DNA of 64,000 bases from Lepidurus packardi. Taxonomy: Eukaryota; Arthropoda; Branchiopoda; Notostraca; Triopsidae. Both the position numbers and the translations under genes were made by a program. Location of the stretch: positions 1 to 64,000 of the forward strand of contig JAKZAN010000086.1 in assembly GCA_023053545.1 (NCBI GenBank), given 5' to 3'. The notes beneath the pieces were generated by a model that made no database searches, had not been told where the DNA came from, and was given only the letters and a program-made list of their open reading frames with translations. Shown here piece by piece: positions 37,252 to 46,369 of this stretch. The first letter of the stretch is position 1. Each line of letters opens with the position of its first letter.

Positions 37252-40200
37252 TCAGTCGCTGACATAATCTTCGAACCTCTTCGGCCGCCGACGTGGCCGG
37301 CCCGGCCGCTGCTCTTGGGTTCTCTCCCCTTCCGCTTGGCGTATCCGACATCTTTTCCCCTCTGCATCTCCTACTCCGACCGATTGATCAGATAAATTCT
37401 CTGCTCGCTGAGTTTCCGGTTCGTCTTCGGTTGGACTATCACTTTCTTCGTCGAACCCCGTATGATACGGCTTCATTTGGGATACGTGCACAGGAAATAT
37501 TCTCAACGTTCGTCGTGTTTCGCAGCCAGGCACGTCCGACACCCGGTAAGTTACAGGAGTTACTTGTTGTAGGATGCGGTAAGGCCCCGCATACTTAGGT
37601 CCAAGTTTGGGACACCTTCCTCGAGTGCGAATATTTCTACGAATTAACACGAGGTCGCCAATACAGAAGTCACGGGGCTGGGAACGAGTCAGGTCGTATG
37701 TCTGTTTCTGCTTCTTCTGTTTTTCCTTGACCTGCTCAAAAGCCGCCCTCCTTGTAGCTTCTACTCTCTCCAGGAACTCTTCATAAGTCTCGCCCGGTTC
37801 CTCAGGCCACGGGTACATGGTTTCTTCTGGAAGGCGAGGTTCGCGTCCGTAGACCAGTTGGAAAGGGGATCTCCCTGTACTCTCCTGCACTGCCGAATTG
37901 ATAGCGAAAACGGCCCTCTGTACGAAGATGTCCCATTCCAATTGGTCGGAGGTAAACCCAACCAGCACCTCGGAAAGTGTACGATTCGCTCGTTCGCATA
38001 GTCCATTGGACTGAGGGTGGTAGGCTGCAGCCATCGCGTGCCGAATTTGTAATTGATCTAATGCCTGTTCTAGCGCTTCGGATGTGAAGCCCGACCCCCG
38101 GTCGCTCACAAGTTTACTAGGCGTACCATGTCGGGCGATAATAGTGTTAAGAATGAACTCGCTAACGTGGCGCGATGAAGTGTCCGGGACTGCTGCTGCC
38201 TCAATCCATTTGGTCGTGTAGTCTATGCAAACTAACAAGTGGCGGTTACCTCGTTGTGTTTCGGGAAGAGGACCAACGTGATCAATACCGACTGTGTTAA
38301 ATGGTTCGGTGGGTATAGGGATAGGTTGTAGAGCTCCAGCTGGTTCCCCTGGTGGTTGCTTTTTAAATTGACAATGAACACAACCTGCCACAAACCGTGC
38401 GACCTGCTTCCGAAGGCGCGGCCACCAGTACCGGAGTCTAAGGCGTGTCGTCGTCTTCGAAACCCCCAAATGACCGCCACTTGCGCCCGCGTGGCAGTCT
38501 TCTAATATGTCTCGACGGTAGTCGGTGGGTACGGCTAGTAGAAATTTCCTTCCGCCTGCTTGACTCTTTTTGTACAGGATTCCGTCTCGTAATGCGAATT
38601 CTTCTGACAGTCGACGTTGTTCGCGCTGAGTTACTCCCGGGGTACCCTCTAGTCCGTCGGGCTGTTCGGCACTTTGGTCTAAAATTTTAAAAATGGAAGC
38701 CAGTCTGGGATCGGCTCTCTGGGACGAGATTAACGACCGCTTCGGGACCTTGTAGGCGATCGTACACACCGCTATTTCGTCCGGGGTAGTTGTATCTTCC
38801 GGTCCTCCCACAGCCGCTCGAGAAAGTGCGTCAGCTACGACGTTAGCCTTGCCCGAGCGATGCTTAAACGTGATGTCGAACGCCTGTAGGGCCATCACCC
38901 ATCGCCCAAATTTCGCATGAAGGTCTTGTTTGGAATAAAGCCATGTGACAGCTGAATTGTCCGTGACTACTATAACCGGTCTTCCGTAGACATAGCTTCT
39001 GAACTTTTCCATCGCCCACACGATGGCCAAACATTCGAGTTCGTTACTATGGTAGCGCTCTTCCGTGGCGCTAAGACGCCGACTAGCGAAAGCAACAGTA
39101 ACTTCTTCGCTCTCTTGTCTTTGGACCAGCACAGCCCCTAGGCCAGAACCACTCGCATCCGTATGGATTTCTGTGGTTAAATCGTCCCGGAAGTGTGCGA
39201 GGACAGGGGCACATGTCAGTGCGTTTTGTAATTCTCGAAATGCGTTTTCTTGACTCTGCGACCAGCGCCACACACTCGCCTTCTTAAGAAGTACCGTAAG
39301 AGGGCTCGACTTTGAAGCGAAATTTTCAATGAATCTTCGATAATAGCTTGCCAACCCTAAGAAGCTCCTCAATTCACGAACCCCCGTCGGTGCTGGGTAT
39401 TGACGGATAGCCGTAATCTTTTCTGGATCCGGACTCAGTCCCTCGCTACTAATTACGTGGCCGAGGTACCGTACTTTAGGTGCGCCGAACTTACATTTAT
39501 CCAAGCGCAATGTCAAGCCACTGGATCGAATTGCTTCTAGGACGCGGGATAATCGCTGCAGGTGTTCTTCGAAAGTGTCCGCGTATACCAGAACATCGTC
39601 TAGATATACCAAGCATTGGTCCCATTTGAGGCCGGCAAGAACACGATCCATAAGCCGCTGGAACGTGGCAGGTGCGTTATTCAAGCCGAATGGCATCCGA
39701 TTAAACTCAAAAAGACCGTCCGACGTAATAAAGGCTGTTTTTTCCCGATCCTGGTGTTCAACGGGCACTTGCCAGTATCCACTTGCTAGGTCTAGGGAGG
39801 TGAAGTACCGGGAGGTACCAACGCGGTCCAGGATGTCGTCGATCCTTGGGAGAGGGTAAACATCCCTTTTGGTAATCGAATTTAGGCGGCGGTAATCAAC
39901 ACAAAAGCGAATGCTACCGTCCCGCTTTGGCACGAGGACTACAGGGGACGACCACGGACTCGTGGATTCCGCGATAACCCCTTCTTGAAGCATCTTCTCA
40001 ACTTGTTCCGCAATCTGTTCCCGCTCCTGAGGAGATACGCGACGGGGTCGAGAATGTATTGGCGGATTTCCTCCCGTGTCAATGTTATGTGAGACAACGT
40101 TGGTGGCACCTAGCCGCGAGCCTGGGATATGAAAGGCATCCGCGTACCTCTGAACGACGGTCAACATACCGCTACGTTCCTCCGTGGTTAGGGAGTCGTC

Positions 40201-41127
40201 TAAGTTAATGTACTGTCGCCAGTCTGTGTTAATACCTCCGTTTGTGGCTCGCCCTTCAGAGCCCACAGCGGATCCTGCTGTAAAAGGGATGACACTAACA
40301 ACCGGACTCACTGTCATTAAATGTTTGTGCTCTCGAAACCTCAGTGGAGCGTCACTTAGGTTTACTATCGGTACCCCCACTTCATTGTTGCTGACCGTCA
40401 CGATGCACCCCGGTGTAATCCATTCGCCCTGGGGCCGGGCATTCAAGGTAGTCGGGAGACACAGTGTGCTGGTTGCTCCGTGCGGGACCTTCGCCCGTAC
40501 GAATTTCATGGACCTGGGTGGAATGACGCTAGGAGCGGCACATACTAGGGCCCCCAAGTCATCATCTCGTCGTTCTTCCTCACTCAGGACGTGGCGTAAA
40601 AACTCTTCGGTGTCCTGGGGTTCATCATAGGGTGCCACCTCCGAAGAAGGGTCCGTATCCGGTTTGGAGGGTAAAATGTGGAGTTTTCGATCACGAATCA
40701 GGAAGGCAGGTTCAGCTTCCAAAATCCAGTCCATGCCTAAGATTAGTGGAAAAGGAGCGCTTGAGATCACTAAAAAGTCGTGTTGCCCCCTATTACCGTC
40801 AGTCTCCCAAGCAAATTCTAACACGATATGTCCAACAATGGCTAGTCCTTCATCATTCGCCCCGACAATGGGCGGCCCGTCATACGGCAGCATATTGGAC
40901 CCCATCGTACCTCGTAGCTCGTTGTACCGGATCACGGAACATGAAGCTCCCGTATCCACAAGGGCAGCAAATTTTCCAACTCCTTGGACTTCGACAGATA
41001 TGGTTGGAAGTAACGCCCGCCCTGGAGGCGACTTCACTGTTAATGCGGGGACTTGGGGACTTAAGACCGGCCTTGCCCCTCGGGGCCGGCATGCTCGTTT
41101 CCCGATGGTTGAGGTCCTTGAGGGCAA
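37252..41127 (-). CDS. pol: Gypsy-1 pol polyprotein
   Basis: The frame runs about 1290 codons, opens within the end of gag, and has no usable ATG at its start (first codon TTG). It is therefore reached by a -1-type frameshift (or equivalent) from gag, with a 67-nt overlap. Domains in order: aspartic protease LVDTGASCSV near residue 57; reverse transcriptase with CLVYLDDVLVY near 509; RNase H with TDASGSGLG near 659; integrase zinc finger (HAGASGGHLGVSK...CVHCQ) near 885; integrase core with GIDHVGPL, SDRGSGFTSE and HPQSNGLCERANRTL; and a GPY/F-type region (GPKYAGPYRIL) near 1165. All catalytic motifs are present, so this copy looks competent. No chromodomain is seen. Confidence 0.95.
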   Translation of the reverse strand: MPSRTSTIGKRACRPRGARPVLSPQVPALTVKSPPGRALLPTISVEVQGVGKFAALVDTGASCSVIRYNELRGTMGSNMLPYDGPPIVGANDEGLAIVGHIVLEFAWETDGNRGQHDFLVISSAPFPLILGMDWILEAEPAFLIRDRKLHILPSKPDTDPSSEVAPYDEPQDTEEFLRHVLSEEERRDDDLGALVCAAPSVIPPRSMKFVRAKVPHGATSTLCLPTTLNARPQGEWITPGCIVTVSNNEVGVPIVNLSDAPLRFREHKHLMTVSPVVSVIPFTAGSAVGSEGRATNGGINTDWRQYINLDDSLTTEERSGMLTVVQRYADAFHIPGSRLGATNVVSHNIDTGGNPPIHSRPRRVSPQEREQIAEQVEKMLQEGVIAESTSPWSSPVVLVPKRDGSIRFCVDYRRLNSITKRDVYPLPRIDDILDRVGTSRYFTSLDLASGYWQVPVEHQDREKTAFITSDGLFEFNRMPFGLNNAPATFQRLMDRVLAGLKWDQCLVYLDDVLVYADTFEEHLQRLSRVLEAIRSSGLTLRLDKCKFGAPKVRYLGHVISSEGLSPDPEKITAIRQYPAPTGVRELRSFLGLASYYRRFIENFASKSSPLTVLLKKASVWRWSQSQENAFRELQNALTCAPVLAHFRDDLTTEIHTDASGSGLGAVLVQRQESEEVTVAFASRRLSATEERYHSNELECLAIVWAMEKFRSYVYGRPVIVVTDNSAVTWLYSKQDLHAKFGRWVMALQAFDITFKHRSGKANVVADALSRAAVGGPEDTTTPDEIAVCTIAYKVPKRSLISSQRADPRLASIFKILDQSAEQPDGLEGTPGVTQREQRRLSEEFALRDGILYKKSQAGGRKFLLAVPTDYRRDILEDCHAGASGGHLGVSKTTTRLRLRYWWPRLRKQVARFVAGCVHCQFKKQPPGEPAGALQPIPIPTEPFNTVGIDHVGPLPETQRGNRHLLVCIDYTTKWIEAAAVPDTSSRHVSEFILNTIIARHGTPSKLVSDRGSGFTSEALEQALDQLQIRHAMAAAYHPQSNGLCERANRTLSEVLVGFTSDQLEWDIFVQRAVFAINSAVQESTGRSPFQLVYGREPRLPEETMYPWPEEPGETYEEFLERVEATRRAAFEQVKEKQKKQKQTYDLTRSQPRDFCIGDLVLIRRNIRTRGRCPKLGPKYAGPYRILQQVTPVTYRVSDVPGCETRRTLRIFPVHVSQMKPYHTGFDEESDSPTEDEPETQRAENLSDQSVGVGDAEGKRCRIRQAEGERTQEQRPGRPRRRPKRFEDYVSD

Positions 41128-42182
41128 TTACGGGCGAGATGGCCGGGTTGCTGACAACGGTAACAGAGACCACTTGGACGTCCCCCTTCTCGGCTGGGGC
41201 AATCGCGTGCCAAGTGTCCACGGCGGTTACATTGGTAGCAAGTTACCCCTAGTGGGTCGCGACGAGCCCTCGGTATCGTGCCTTGATCCTTGCTTTCCAG
41301 CCTCTCAAGCCGAGTGACTAACTTCTCGAGTGCGGCTCCAAGGGAATCGTACGATGAAGGTCCCGTCTTAGGGTCCGCGGCAGCAGGATAAAGCGCTGCA
41401 GGCGTACTGGTAAGGTGTTGTCGTTGTGGGTAGGCTGATGTTACGGCTGATGCCACTGTGGCACCCACAGGTGCGCACGGTAGGAGTTTTTCCGTCCTGT
41501 CGAGCAACTCCAGGAAATCCTCTATCGTGGTCGGGTTGTGGGTTATGATGGACGTAGCAACGTCTGACCGGGCAAGCCCTTTGATAATTCGGTAAATTTG
41601 CTCTGCCTCTGACAGGGGTACTGGGCATCTCTTACAGAGCCTCAGTTTCGTGTAGACGTAGCTGGTGGTTGGTTCTTGAGGAAGCTGGCGCCTGGTCTCA
41701 ACTAGGTTACTCCATTCCTCCAGGGTCAGCGCCCGCCCAAACGCCTTGATGAGCGCCACCTTCCAGGCAGACCATGTTTTGTTAACATAGCCTTGGGTCT
41801 CTTGCCAGTGCCACACTGCACCAGCAATCTTCCCGAGCACAGCCCGCAACAAGCAATCGTCACTCCACTTCTCCATCTCTCCTACACGGTTCACTGTCTC
41901 CAGCCACAGTTCCACATCTTCATGTTGGTCTCCAGAGAAAGTGGGTATGACGGCAAGGCTGCTACTCGAGATCTTCGACCTCGGATCCTGCCGCTCTATG
42001 TTTTGTTGCAGAGCTTTTATAATTTCCGCCTGGTTCTCTAACAATTGCCGCATTGCGTTGCTTGTGTCTTCCATGGCCATTGTCGTTTCCGGACGCGCTG
42101 ACTCGCTTTGGTTTGTTACGGGGAGCTCCTGAGGCGTTTCACGATTTTGTTCTTTTTCCGACCTCTTGGACCGAGTTTGCAT
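41061..42182 (-). CDS. gag: Gypsy-1 gag
   Basis: About 373 aa from the ATG at 42182. Residues about 75-240 form a retrotransposon gag domain (VIPTFSGDQHEDVELWLETV, WSAWKVALIKAF). The C terminus has two CCHC knuckles, CYQCNRRGHLARDC and CYRCQQPGHLARNC, for RNA binding. It stops at 41061 inside the pol frame. GC content and codon use match pol and the BEL element rather than the surrounding Maverick genes. Confidence 0.93.
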   Translation of the reverse strand: MQTRSKRSEKEQNRETPQELPVTNQSESARPETTMAMEDTSNAMRQLLENQAEIIKALQQNIERQDPRSKISSSSLAVIPTFSGDQHEDVELWLETVNRVGEMEKWSDDCLLRAVLGKIAGAVWHWQETQGYVNKTWSAWKVALIKAFGRALTLEEWSNLVETRRQLPQEPTTSYVYTKLRLCKRCPVPLSEAEQIYRIIKGLARSDVATSIITHNPTTIEDFLELLDRTEKLLPCAPVGATVASAVTSAYPQRQHLTSTPAALYPAAADPKTGPSSYDSLGAALEKLVTRLERLESKDQGTIPRARRDPLGVTCYQCNRRGHLARDCPSREGGRPSGLCYRCQQPGHLARNCPQGPQPSGNEHAGPEGQGRS

Positions 42183-42220
42183 GTCCACACTTAACTCAAT
42201 TAATAGGGCGTTTTGTCCAT

Positions 42221-42236
42221 CCCACTTCTGACACCA
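42221..42236 (-). promoter_or_regulatory. Gypsy-1 primer-binding site (candidate)
   Basis: Minus strand TGGTGTCAGAAGTGGG lies 3 nt inside the 5' LTR and begins TGG as expected. The tRNA is not identified. Confidence 0.55.
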
Positions 42237-42239
42237 AAT

Positions 42240-42535
42240 TGTTACACACCTCTTTGTATTTCACACACAATTCCCAAATTATTACACTTCTCTCTTTTTG
42301 TTCCACGCACCCTCCTCCTTCTCGTCTCACTTTCCTTCCTTCCCTCCTCGTTCTGCCCCTCCTTCCCCGCAGTCCCCTCTCTCTCGCTCGCTCCCTATCG
42401 CCAACGTTTGGAAGTCGTCTAGTATGACTCACCAGACCGCGCAACTGAGGTGCTACCCGTTCCTAGAAGCTACGTGCTTAATTGTACCAAAAAGGGATAT
42501 GCTACACTGACAAGAAAAAGGACGAAAACGCTACA
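42240..42535 (-). repeat. Gypsy-1 LTR (5' LTR in element orientation)
   Basis: 296 bp, matching 36830-37125. It is followed by the ATAC duplication at 42536-42539. Confidence 0.95.
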
Positions 42536-42539
42536 ATAC

Positions 42540-42893
42540 GAGATATACAAGATTGAAACGGTGAATCTTACTCAACCTGTAACTTACAATTTAGTTGATC
42601 TCCAAAATGAAGATATTATTGGTCAATTTTACGGTATTGAATTAACCCATGTGGCGCCACCTAACTTTAAAGCTTTGTACCCCATCGAAAAAGTGCTCAA
42701 ACAACGTCGCAACTCGGTGGGTGAGACCGAGTACTATATAACATGGAAAGGTTGGCCAACCGAGTTCAATACTTGGGTAAACGCTCGAGAGTTAACACCT
42801 TTCTGGCAAGACTTTGTCCGCACACGGAAGACTTTAAAACCTCCCAGCAATCTGTATTCGGGTCGCATGCGATCTAGTCGACAGTCACCATGA
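42540..42893 (+). pseudogene. Maverick integrase, C-terminal part with chromodomain
   Basis: The reading frame continues in phase with the part ending at 36829. After a linker it has a chromodomain (YPIEKVLKQRR...EYYITWKGWP...NTWVNARELTPF), which could target integration to modified chromatin. A basic tail ends at TGA 42891-42893. The stop overlaps the ATG of the next gene (ATGA). Chromodomain-bearing integrases are characteristic of Polintons. Confidence 0.92.
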
Positions 42894-43759
42894 CCCACAA
42901 TGAAAAGTATATCACGTTACCTTCTAACTCATCCATGTCGCATTATCCTCATAATACTATGAGTAATTATCGAACTCTATTGTGTGAACCAATACATGTC
43001 CCTGTAGATGAGTATGAGGTGGCTTTGGTGGAATTTCTATTTGTGAACAGTATGCATACTTTAAGCGAAGAAGAGAATTTTATGATTGCACACAGTGAAA
43101 TCAAATCTAAAAAACAGACTGATGGTTTAACCAAAGAAGTAGTAGAAATTTCATCGAAGGAAGAGCTAACTAAAATCAATTTACACAATTTGGAAGTGTA
43201 CGATTCTATAGATCGGTTGGTGAGCGATCTCAACAGCGGTCTTGACCGTATGTTTCCGACTCTATCGGATAAATCTCGGAGAGTCGAATTTGTTTACCGT
43301 GACAAAAAGAAAACAGTGAGCTTGAAACTACCCCCGAGTTCCGATTTGGAAGCTTGCGAAATTATTTTACCGGCACGGGTTAAAGCTATCTTAGGGTTCA
43401 TGGATCAGGACAAATTACGGGTGGTCAAAGGTCGTGGGGAATGTAATTCGAGTCTAACACCAGATCTGAAAAGTGGTGCTCACAATTTATACGTTTATTG
43501 TGATATTATCCAATCGAGTTTCGTGGGGGATACCAGCGCTCCTCTTTTACGCACCATCCCTCTTTCCACCGAAATGAGAGAGGGTGACCTAGTCTCAGTC
43601 AGTTTTAATCACAATTACTATATCCCCCTTAGTCGAGGTTACATTGATACAATTCACATCTATATTAAGACAGGTACTGGTCTACCTGTTTTATTCCAAG
43701 CTGGGACAGTGTCGGCTATACTACATCTACGACGAGTTCGCTCTCATGGCGCCTTTTAA
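42890..43759 (+). CDS. Maverick minor capsid (penton-like) protein, 289 aa
   Basis: The ATG at 42890 overlaps the integrase stop as ATGA. The N terminus (YITLPSNSSMSHYPHNTMSNY, then PI...VPVDEYEVALVEFLF) closely follows the single-jelly-roll penton-like proteins of Polintons. Those proteins begin with TLPSNSS-x(n)-NT-x-S-x-(F/Y) and a (G/E)(E/Y)EVAL motif. Length is about normal. It probably forms capsid vertices with the major capsid protein encoded two genes downstream. The frame is intact. Confidence 0.87.
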   Translation: MTHNEKYITLPSNSSMSHYPHNTMSNYRTLLCEPIHVPVDEYEVALVEFLFVNSMHTLSEEENFMIAHSEIKSKKQTDGLTKEVVEISSKEELTKINLHNLEVYDSIDRLVSDLNSGLDRMFPTLSDKSRRVEFVYRDKKKTVSLKLPPSSDLEACEIILPARVKAILGFMDQDKLRVVKGRGECNSSLTPDLKSGAHNLYVYCDIIQSSFVGDTSAPLLRTIPLSTEMREGDLVSVSFNHNYYIPLSRGYIDTIHIYIKTGTGLPVLFQAGTVSAILHLRRVRSHGAF

Positions 43760-44309
43760 GGGATGTTTATCGGTTGAATGTTATATGAAGGCGTTAAACC
43801 CACAACAGCGAGGTGGTGGAGGTGAAACTTTTTATCGAGGCAACCACCGTCAACGTGGTTATGGATTTTTCTCGCGCTACATAATACCAATTTTCCGTGG
43901 ATTAGTAGCACCCTCGCTCAGACATCTAGTTAGAAACGTGGCTCGTGATGTCTCATCGGGTAAGAAATTGACAGACACCATGAAAACTCGAGGTATGGAA
44001 AGTTTACAACAAATGGGTCAAGAAATTTTGCAACGCAACACCAACGATGCAAAAGCTCAAGTTGGACAAGGGTTCATTCAATTCTTAAACAAAACTCCTC
44101 TTCAACGACAGCTCAGTATGTCTAGCACCACAGTTGTGAAAACACCTCGTCGCCGTCGTCGTCGTCCTCGTCGAAAATTAGCGGGTGCTGTGGCACCTTA
44201 TCAAACAGGTAGCGGACGTAAACGTAAATCTTCAGCAGTCAAACGTAAAAAACCTTGTGTCAAGAAGCGCTCAATTAAACGAAAAACAGCCGCCGATATA
44301 TTCGGTTAG
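43746..44309 (+). CDS. Maverick basic capsid-associated protein, 187 aa
   Basis: I take the ATG at 43746, which overlaps the penton gene stop by 14 nt; the frame is open further upstream but inside the penton gene. The N-terminal segment has RGGGGETFYRGNHRQRGYGFFSRYI..FRG, the G-rich FYRG-x(n)-QRGYG signature found just before the major capsid gene in Polintons. The C-terminal third is extremely basic (RRRRRRPRRK, GRKRKSS, KRKKPCVKKRSIKRK), suiting DNA condensation or nuclear import. Glycine-rich sites could be substrates of the adenain-like protease; this is inference. It ends one base before the major capsid ATG. Confidence 0.8.
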   Translation: MAPFKGCLSVECYMKALNPQQRGGGGETFYRGNHRQRGYGFFSRYIIPIFRGLVAPSLRHLVRNVARDVSSGKKLTDTMKTRGMESLQQMGQEILQRNTNDAKAQVGQGFIQFLNKTPLQRQLSMSSTTVVKTPRRRRRRPRRKLAGAVAPYQTGSGRKRKSSAVKRKKPCVKKRSIKRKTAADIFG

Positions 44310-45602
44310 ATGGATACCATCCGCGAGGGTAGCACACCTTTCATTTCAGACAAACTAGACTTGTTGAGTATTCCTCATACTGAAGCTGGTATTAGTCAAT
44401 CTAAAGATTTTATTGTTCAAACTCGCGCGTCATCCAAAGACAATGTAGCTCCTATAGAATTTAATTTTTCCACCCACTCCAACCAATTTTTGGATCTGGA
44501 ACGTCCCCAGCTTTACGTGCAAGTTAAAATTGTACGCAGCGACGGGGTTAATATTACAGATTCAGATTCTGTTTTTCCAGTCAACAATCTGCTTCATTCG
44601 CTCTTTAGTCAAGTTGATCTGTATCTCAACGATACGCTTGTCACTTCTTCAGGGCAAAATTACGGTTACAAAAGTTTTTTAAATTGTTTGCTACGCCATG
44701 GTGAAGAATATCACCGAAGTTTTGGTACTGCTGCTCTCTACGTCAAAGATGAAAATGCTGACGTTATAGAAACCAGTAGTTCGTCTCTTTTGCGTAAAAC
44801 TTTCACAGAAAAATCTAAATTAGTGGAACTTATGGGTGTCTTGAATGTGGATTTATTCCAATGTCCCAAACTGTTGCTACCCGATGTAAGCTGCGTCTTA
44901 CGGTTACATCGACAAGCTGATAGTTTCTTGATTAGCCACAAGACGTTACCTGCAACACAGACTTATTCCTACAAAGTTGTTATCGAAAAAGCTCAAATGG
45001 TGTTGCGAGTTCATACTCTCAATTCTGAATATCGCTTAGGCTTGGAGAAAATGTTGTTGGGGGGTAATGTAGCCAAATATCCTTTTCTTAAAACTGACGT
45101 TCGCTCTTTTACCATACCTGCTGGCGCCATGCAAAAAACTGTGGAAGATTCCTACCTGCGTCGCATTCCTCGACGGATAGTTATCGGTTTCTTGCCTACT
45201 AAAGCTTTCATGGGTGATTGGCACAGCAATCCTTACCTGTTTCAACATCATAATGTATCTACCATAAGCGTGTCCCTCAACAATGAAGAAGTTCCTTTTC
45301 CAAGTATTCCTGTTGGTTCTGATGAATACCTGTTGGGTTATTACTCGCTTTTAGATTGTTACAATCTAGTGAACTCAGAGGTTGGACTATCATTTGAACG
45401 TGAACTTTACCAACAGTGCTATCGTCTTTACGGTTTTCAAATTATTCCCGTCACCGAAGGTTTTGGAATGTTGAAAGAGGGGAATTTGAAAATAGATGTT
45501 CGCTTTTCTAAAGCAGTAGTCGATTCTTTAACTATGATTGTTTTTAGCGAAACAGATTCTTTGTTGCAAATTGATAGTCCTCTTCAAATTCTTGTCGAAT
45601 GA
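44310..45602 (+). CDS. Maverick double-jelly-roll major capsid protein, 430 aa
   Basis: The ATG at 44310 follows the previous stop with no gap. The N-terminal pattern (KLDLLSIPHTEAGISQSKDFIV..., IEFNFSTHSNQFLDLERPQLYVQVKI, NNLLHSLFSQVDLYLNDTLV) is that of Polinton/adintovirus major capsid proteins. In those families an N-x-L-H-S-(L/M)-F-x-x-V-x-(L/V)-x-(L/I)-N segment is a hallmark of the first jelly roll. The C-terminal half continues beta-rich (VGSDEYLLGYYSLLDC). It is somewhat short for the family but has no stops or frame breaks. Its place between the basic protein and protease is the normal virion module. Confidence 0.9.
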   Translation: MDTIREGSTPFISDKLDLLSIPHTEAGISQSKDFIVQTRASSKDNVAPIEFNFSTHSNQFLDLERPQLYVQVKIVRSDGVNITDSDSVFPVNNLLHSLFSQVDLYLNDTLVTSSGQNYGYKSFLNCLLRHGEEYHRSFGTAALYVKDENADVIETSSSSLLRKTFTEKSKLVELMGVLNVDLFQCPKLLLPDVSCVLRLHRQADSFLISHKTLPATQTYSYKVVIEKAQMVLRVHTLNSEYRLGLEKMLLGGNVAKYPFLKTDVRSFTIPAGAMQKTVEDSYLRRIPRRIVIGFLPTKAFMGDWHSNPYLFQHHNVSTISVSLNNEEVPFPSIPVGSDEYLLGYYSLLDCYNLVNSEVGLSFERELYQQCYRLYGFQIIPVTEGFGMLKEGNLKIDVRFSKAVVDSLTMIVFSETDSLLQIDSPLQILVE

Positions 45603-45710
45603 GTTGATTAGTTATGTTTTCATAGTTCAAATGTTTGTTGACAGTGAACCTTTGAATCATCAATACACACCAAACCTTTGAAGTGAATAAAAGTCTTGAT
45701 TTATTTAGCT

Positions 45711-46271
45711 ATGAATACTAGCCAGCTTTATCATATCTTGCGTCATGACCCTGTTATTCAAAAACGTGGTTTTGAAACTTGGGTTATTCCTCGCGACCAT
45801 CTTACTCGTCTCAAGTCCAACTCTGGGAAACCTTTACTTGTTATTTGCAACACTCACCCTCATCAACATGAAGGTGTTCATTGGCTTTTAATTTATGTTC
45901 CGGCTATTGTCACCCCGCTGCAACCCGTTGAATTTTTCGATAGTTTAGGTCAAAGCATCCATAGCTACCATCCGGACTTTGCCACATGGTGTGGTTTGCA
46001 CCTCTGGCAAAACCATCCTTTAACCCTTCAACATCCTACATCGCGCGCTTGTGGACAATGGTGTCTTTATGTGGCTTTACAGCGAGCTCGAAATCATTCT
46101 TTGAAAAATATTCTAATTCCTTTTCGTTGCAATAGCGATAAAACTCGACTTTTACAACAAGATCGCTGGGTTGAAAAGCAAATTCAACAAAGATATGGAT
46201 TACAATTGAAACCCCTACGAATTGTGTGTACTGACCAAACCTGTCGAGCTTTGTATGATGATGATGAATAA
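45711..46271 (+). CDS. Maverick adenain-type cysteine protease, 186 aa
   Basis: I use the ATG at 45711; the frame is open from a TTG at 45696. The C5/Ulp1-like triad is visible: His57 in GVHWLLIYV, Asp77 in FFDSLG, Gln107 and Cys114 in the LQHPTSRACGQWC segment (Gln seven residues before the nucleophile, as in adenovirus protease). It processes capsid-associated precursors during maturation in this family. It is 108 nt after the major capsid gene, with an AATAAA in between (about 45686). All catalytic residues are intact. Confidence 0.9.
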   Translation: MNTSQLYHILRHDPVIQKRGFETWVIPRDHLTRLKSNSGKPLLVICNTHPHQHEGVHWLLIYVPAIVTPLQPVEFFDSLGQSIHSYHPDFATWCGLHLWQNHPLTLQHPTSRACGQWCLYVALQRARNHSLKNILIPFRCNSDKTRLLQQDRWVEKQIQQRYGLQLKPLRIVCTDQTCRALYDDDE

Positions 46272-46369
46272 TACAAACAAATTTCAATACAAATAGTGTA
46301 TTTCTGACAATGTCAAACAATACAGATGGTGTATCTCTATGTTATTAGAGACATTTGTATACCCCGTTA

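Larger units (their letters stand above)
36830..42535 (-). mobile_element. Ty3/Gypsy LTR retrotransposon (Gypsy-1) inserted in the integrase gene
   Basis: 5,706 bp in reverse orientation, with 296-bp LTRs that look identical, primer-binding site, gag and pol. There is no envelope gene. Pol order is protease, reverse transcriptase, RNase H, integrase, which is the Ty3/Gypsy order. Frames are intact. The insertion lies inside the integrase coding sequence of the Maverick and is the youngest event in the nest. Confidence 0.96.

Noticed and set aside
40632..41317. Long plus-strand frames antisense to Gypsy-1 gag-pol
   Set aside because: They are shadows of the GC-rich coding strand; no domain or start context, and the minus-strand frames carry all known motifs.
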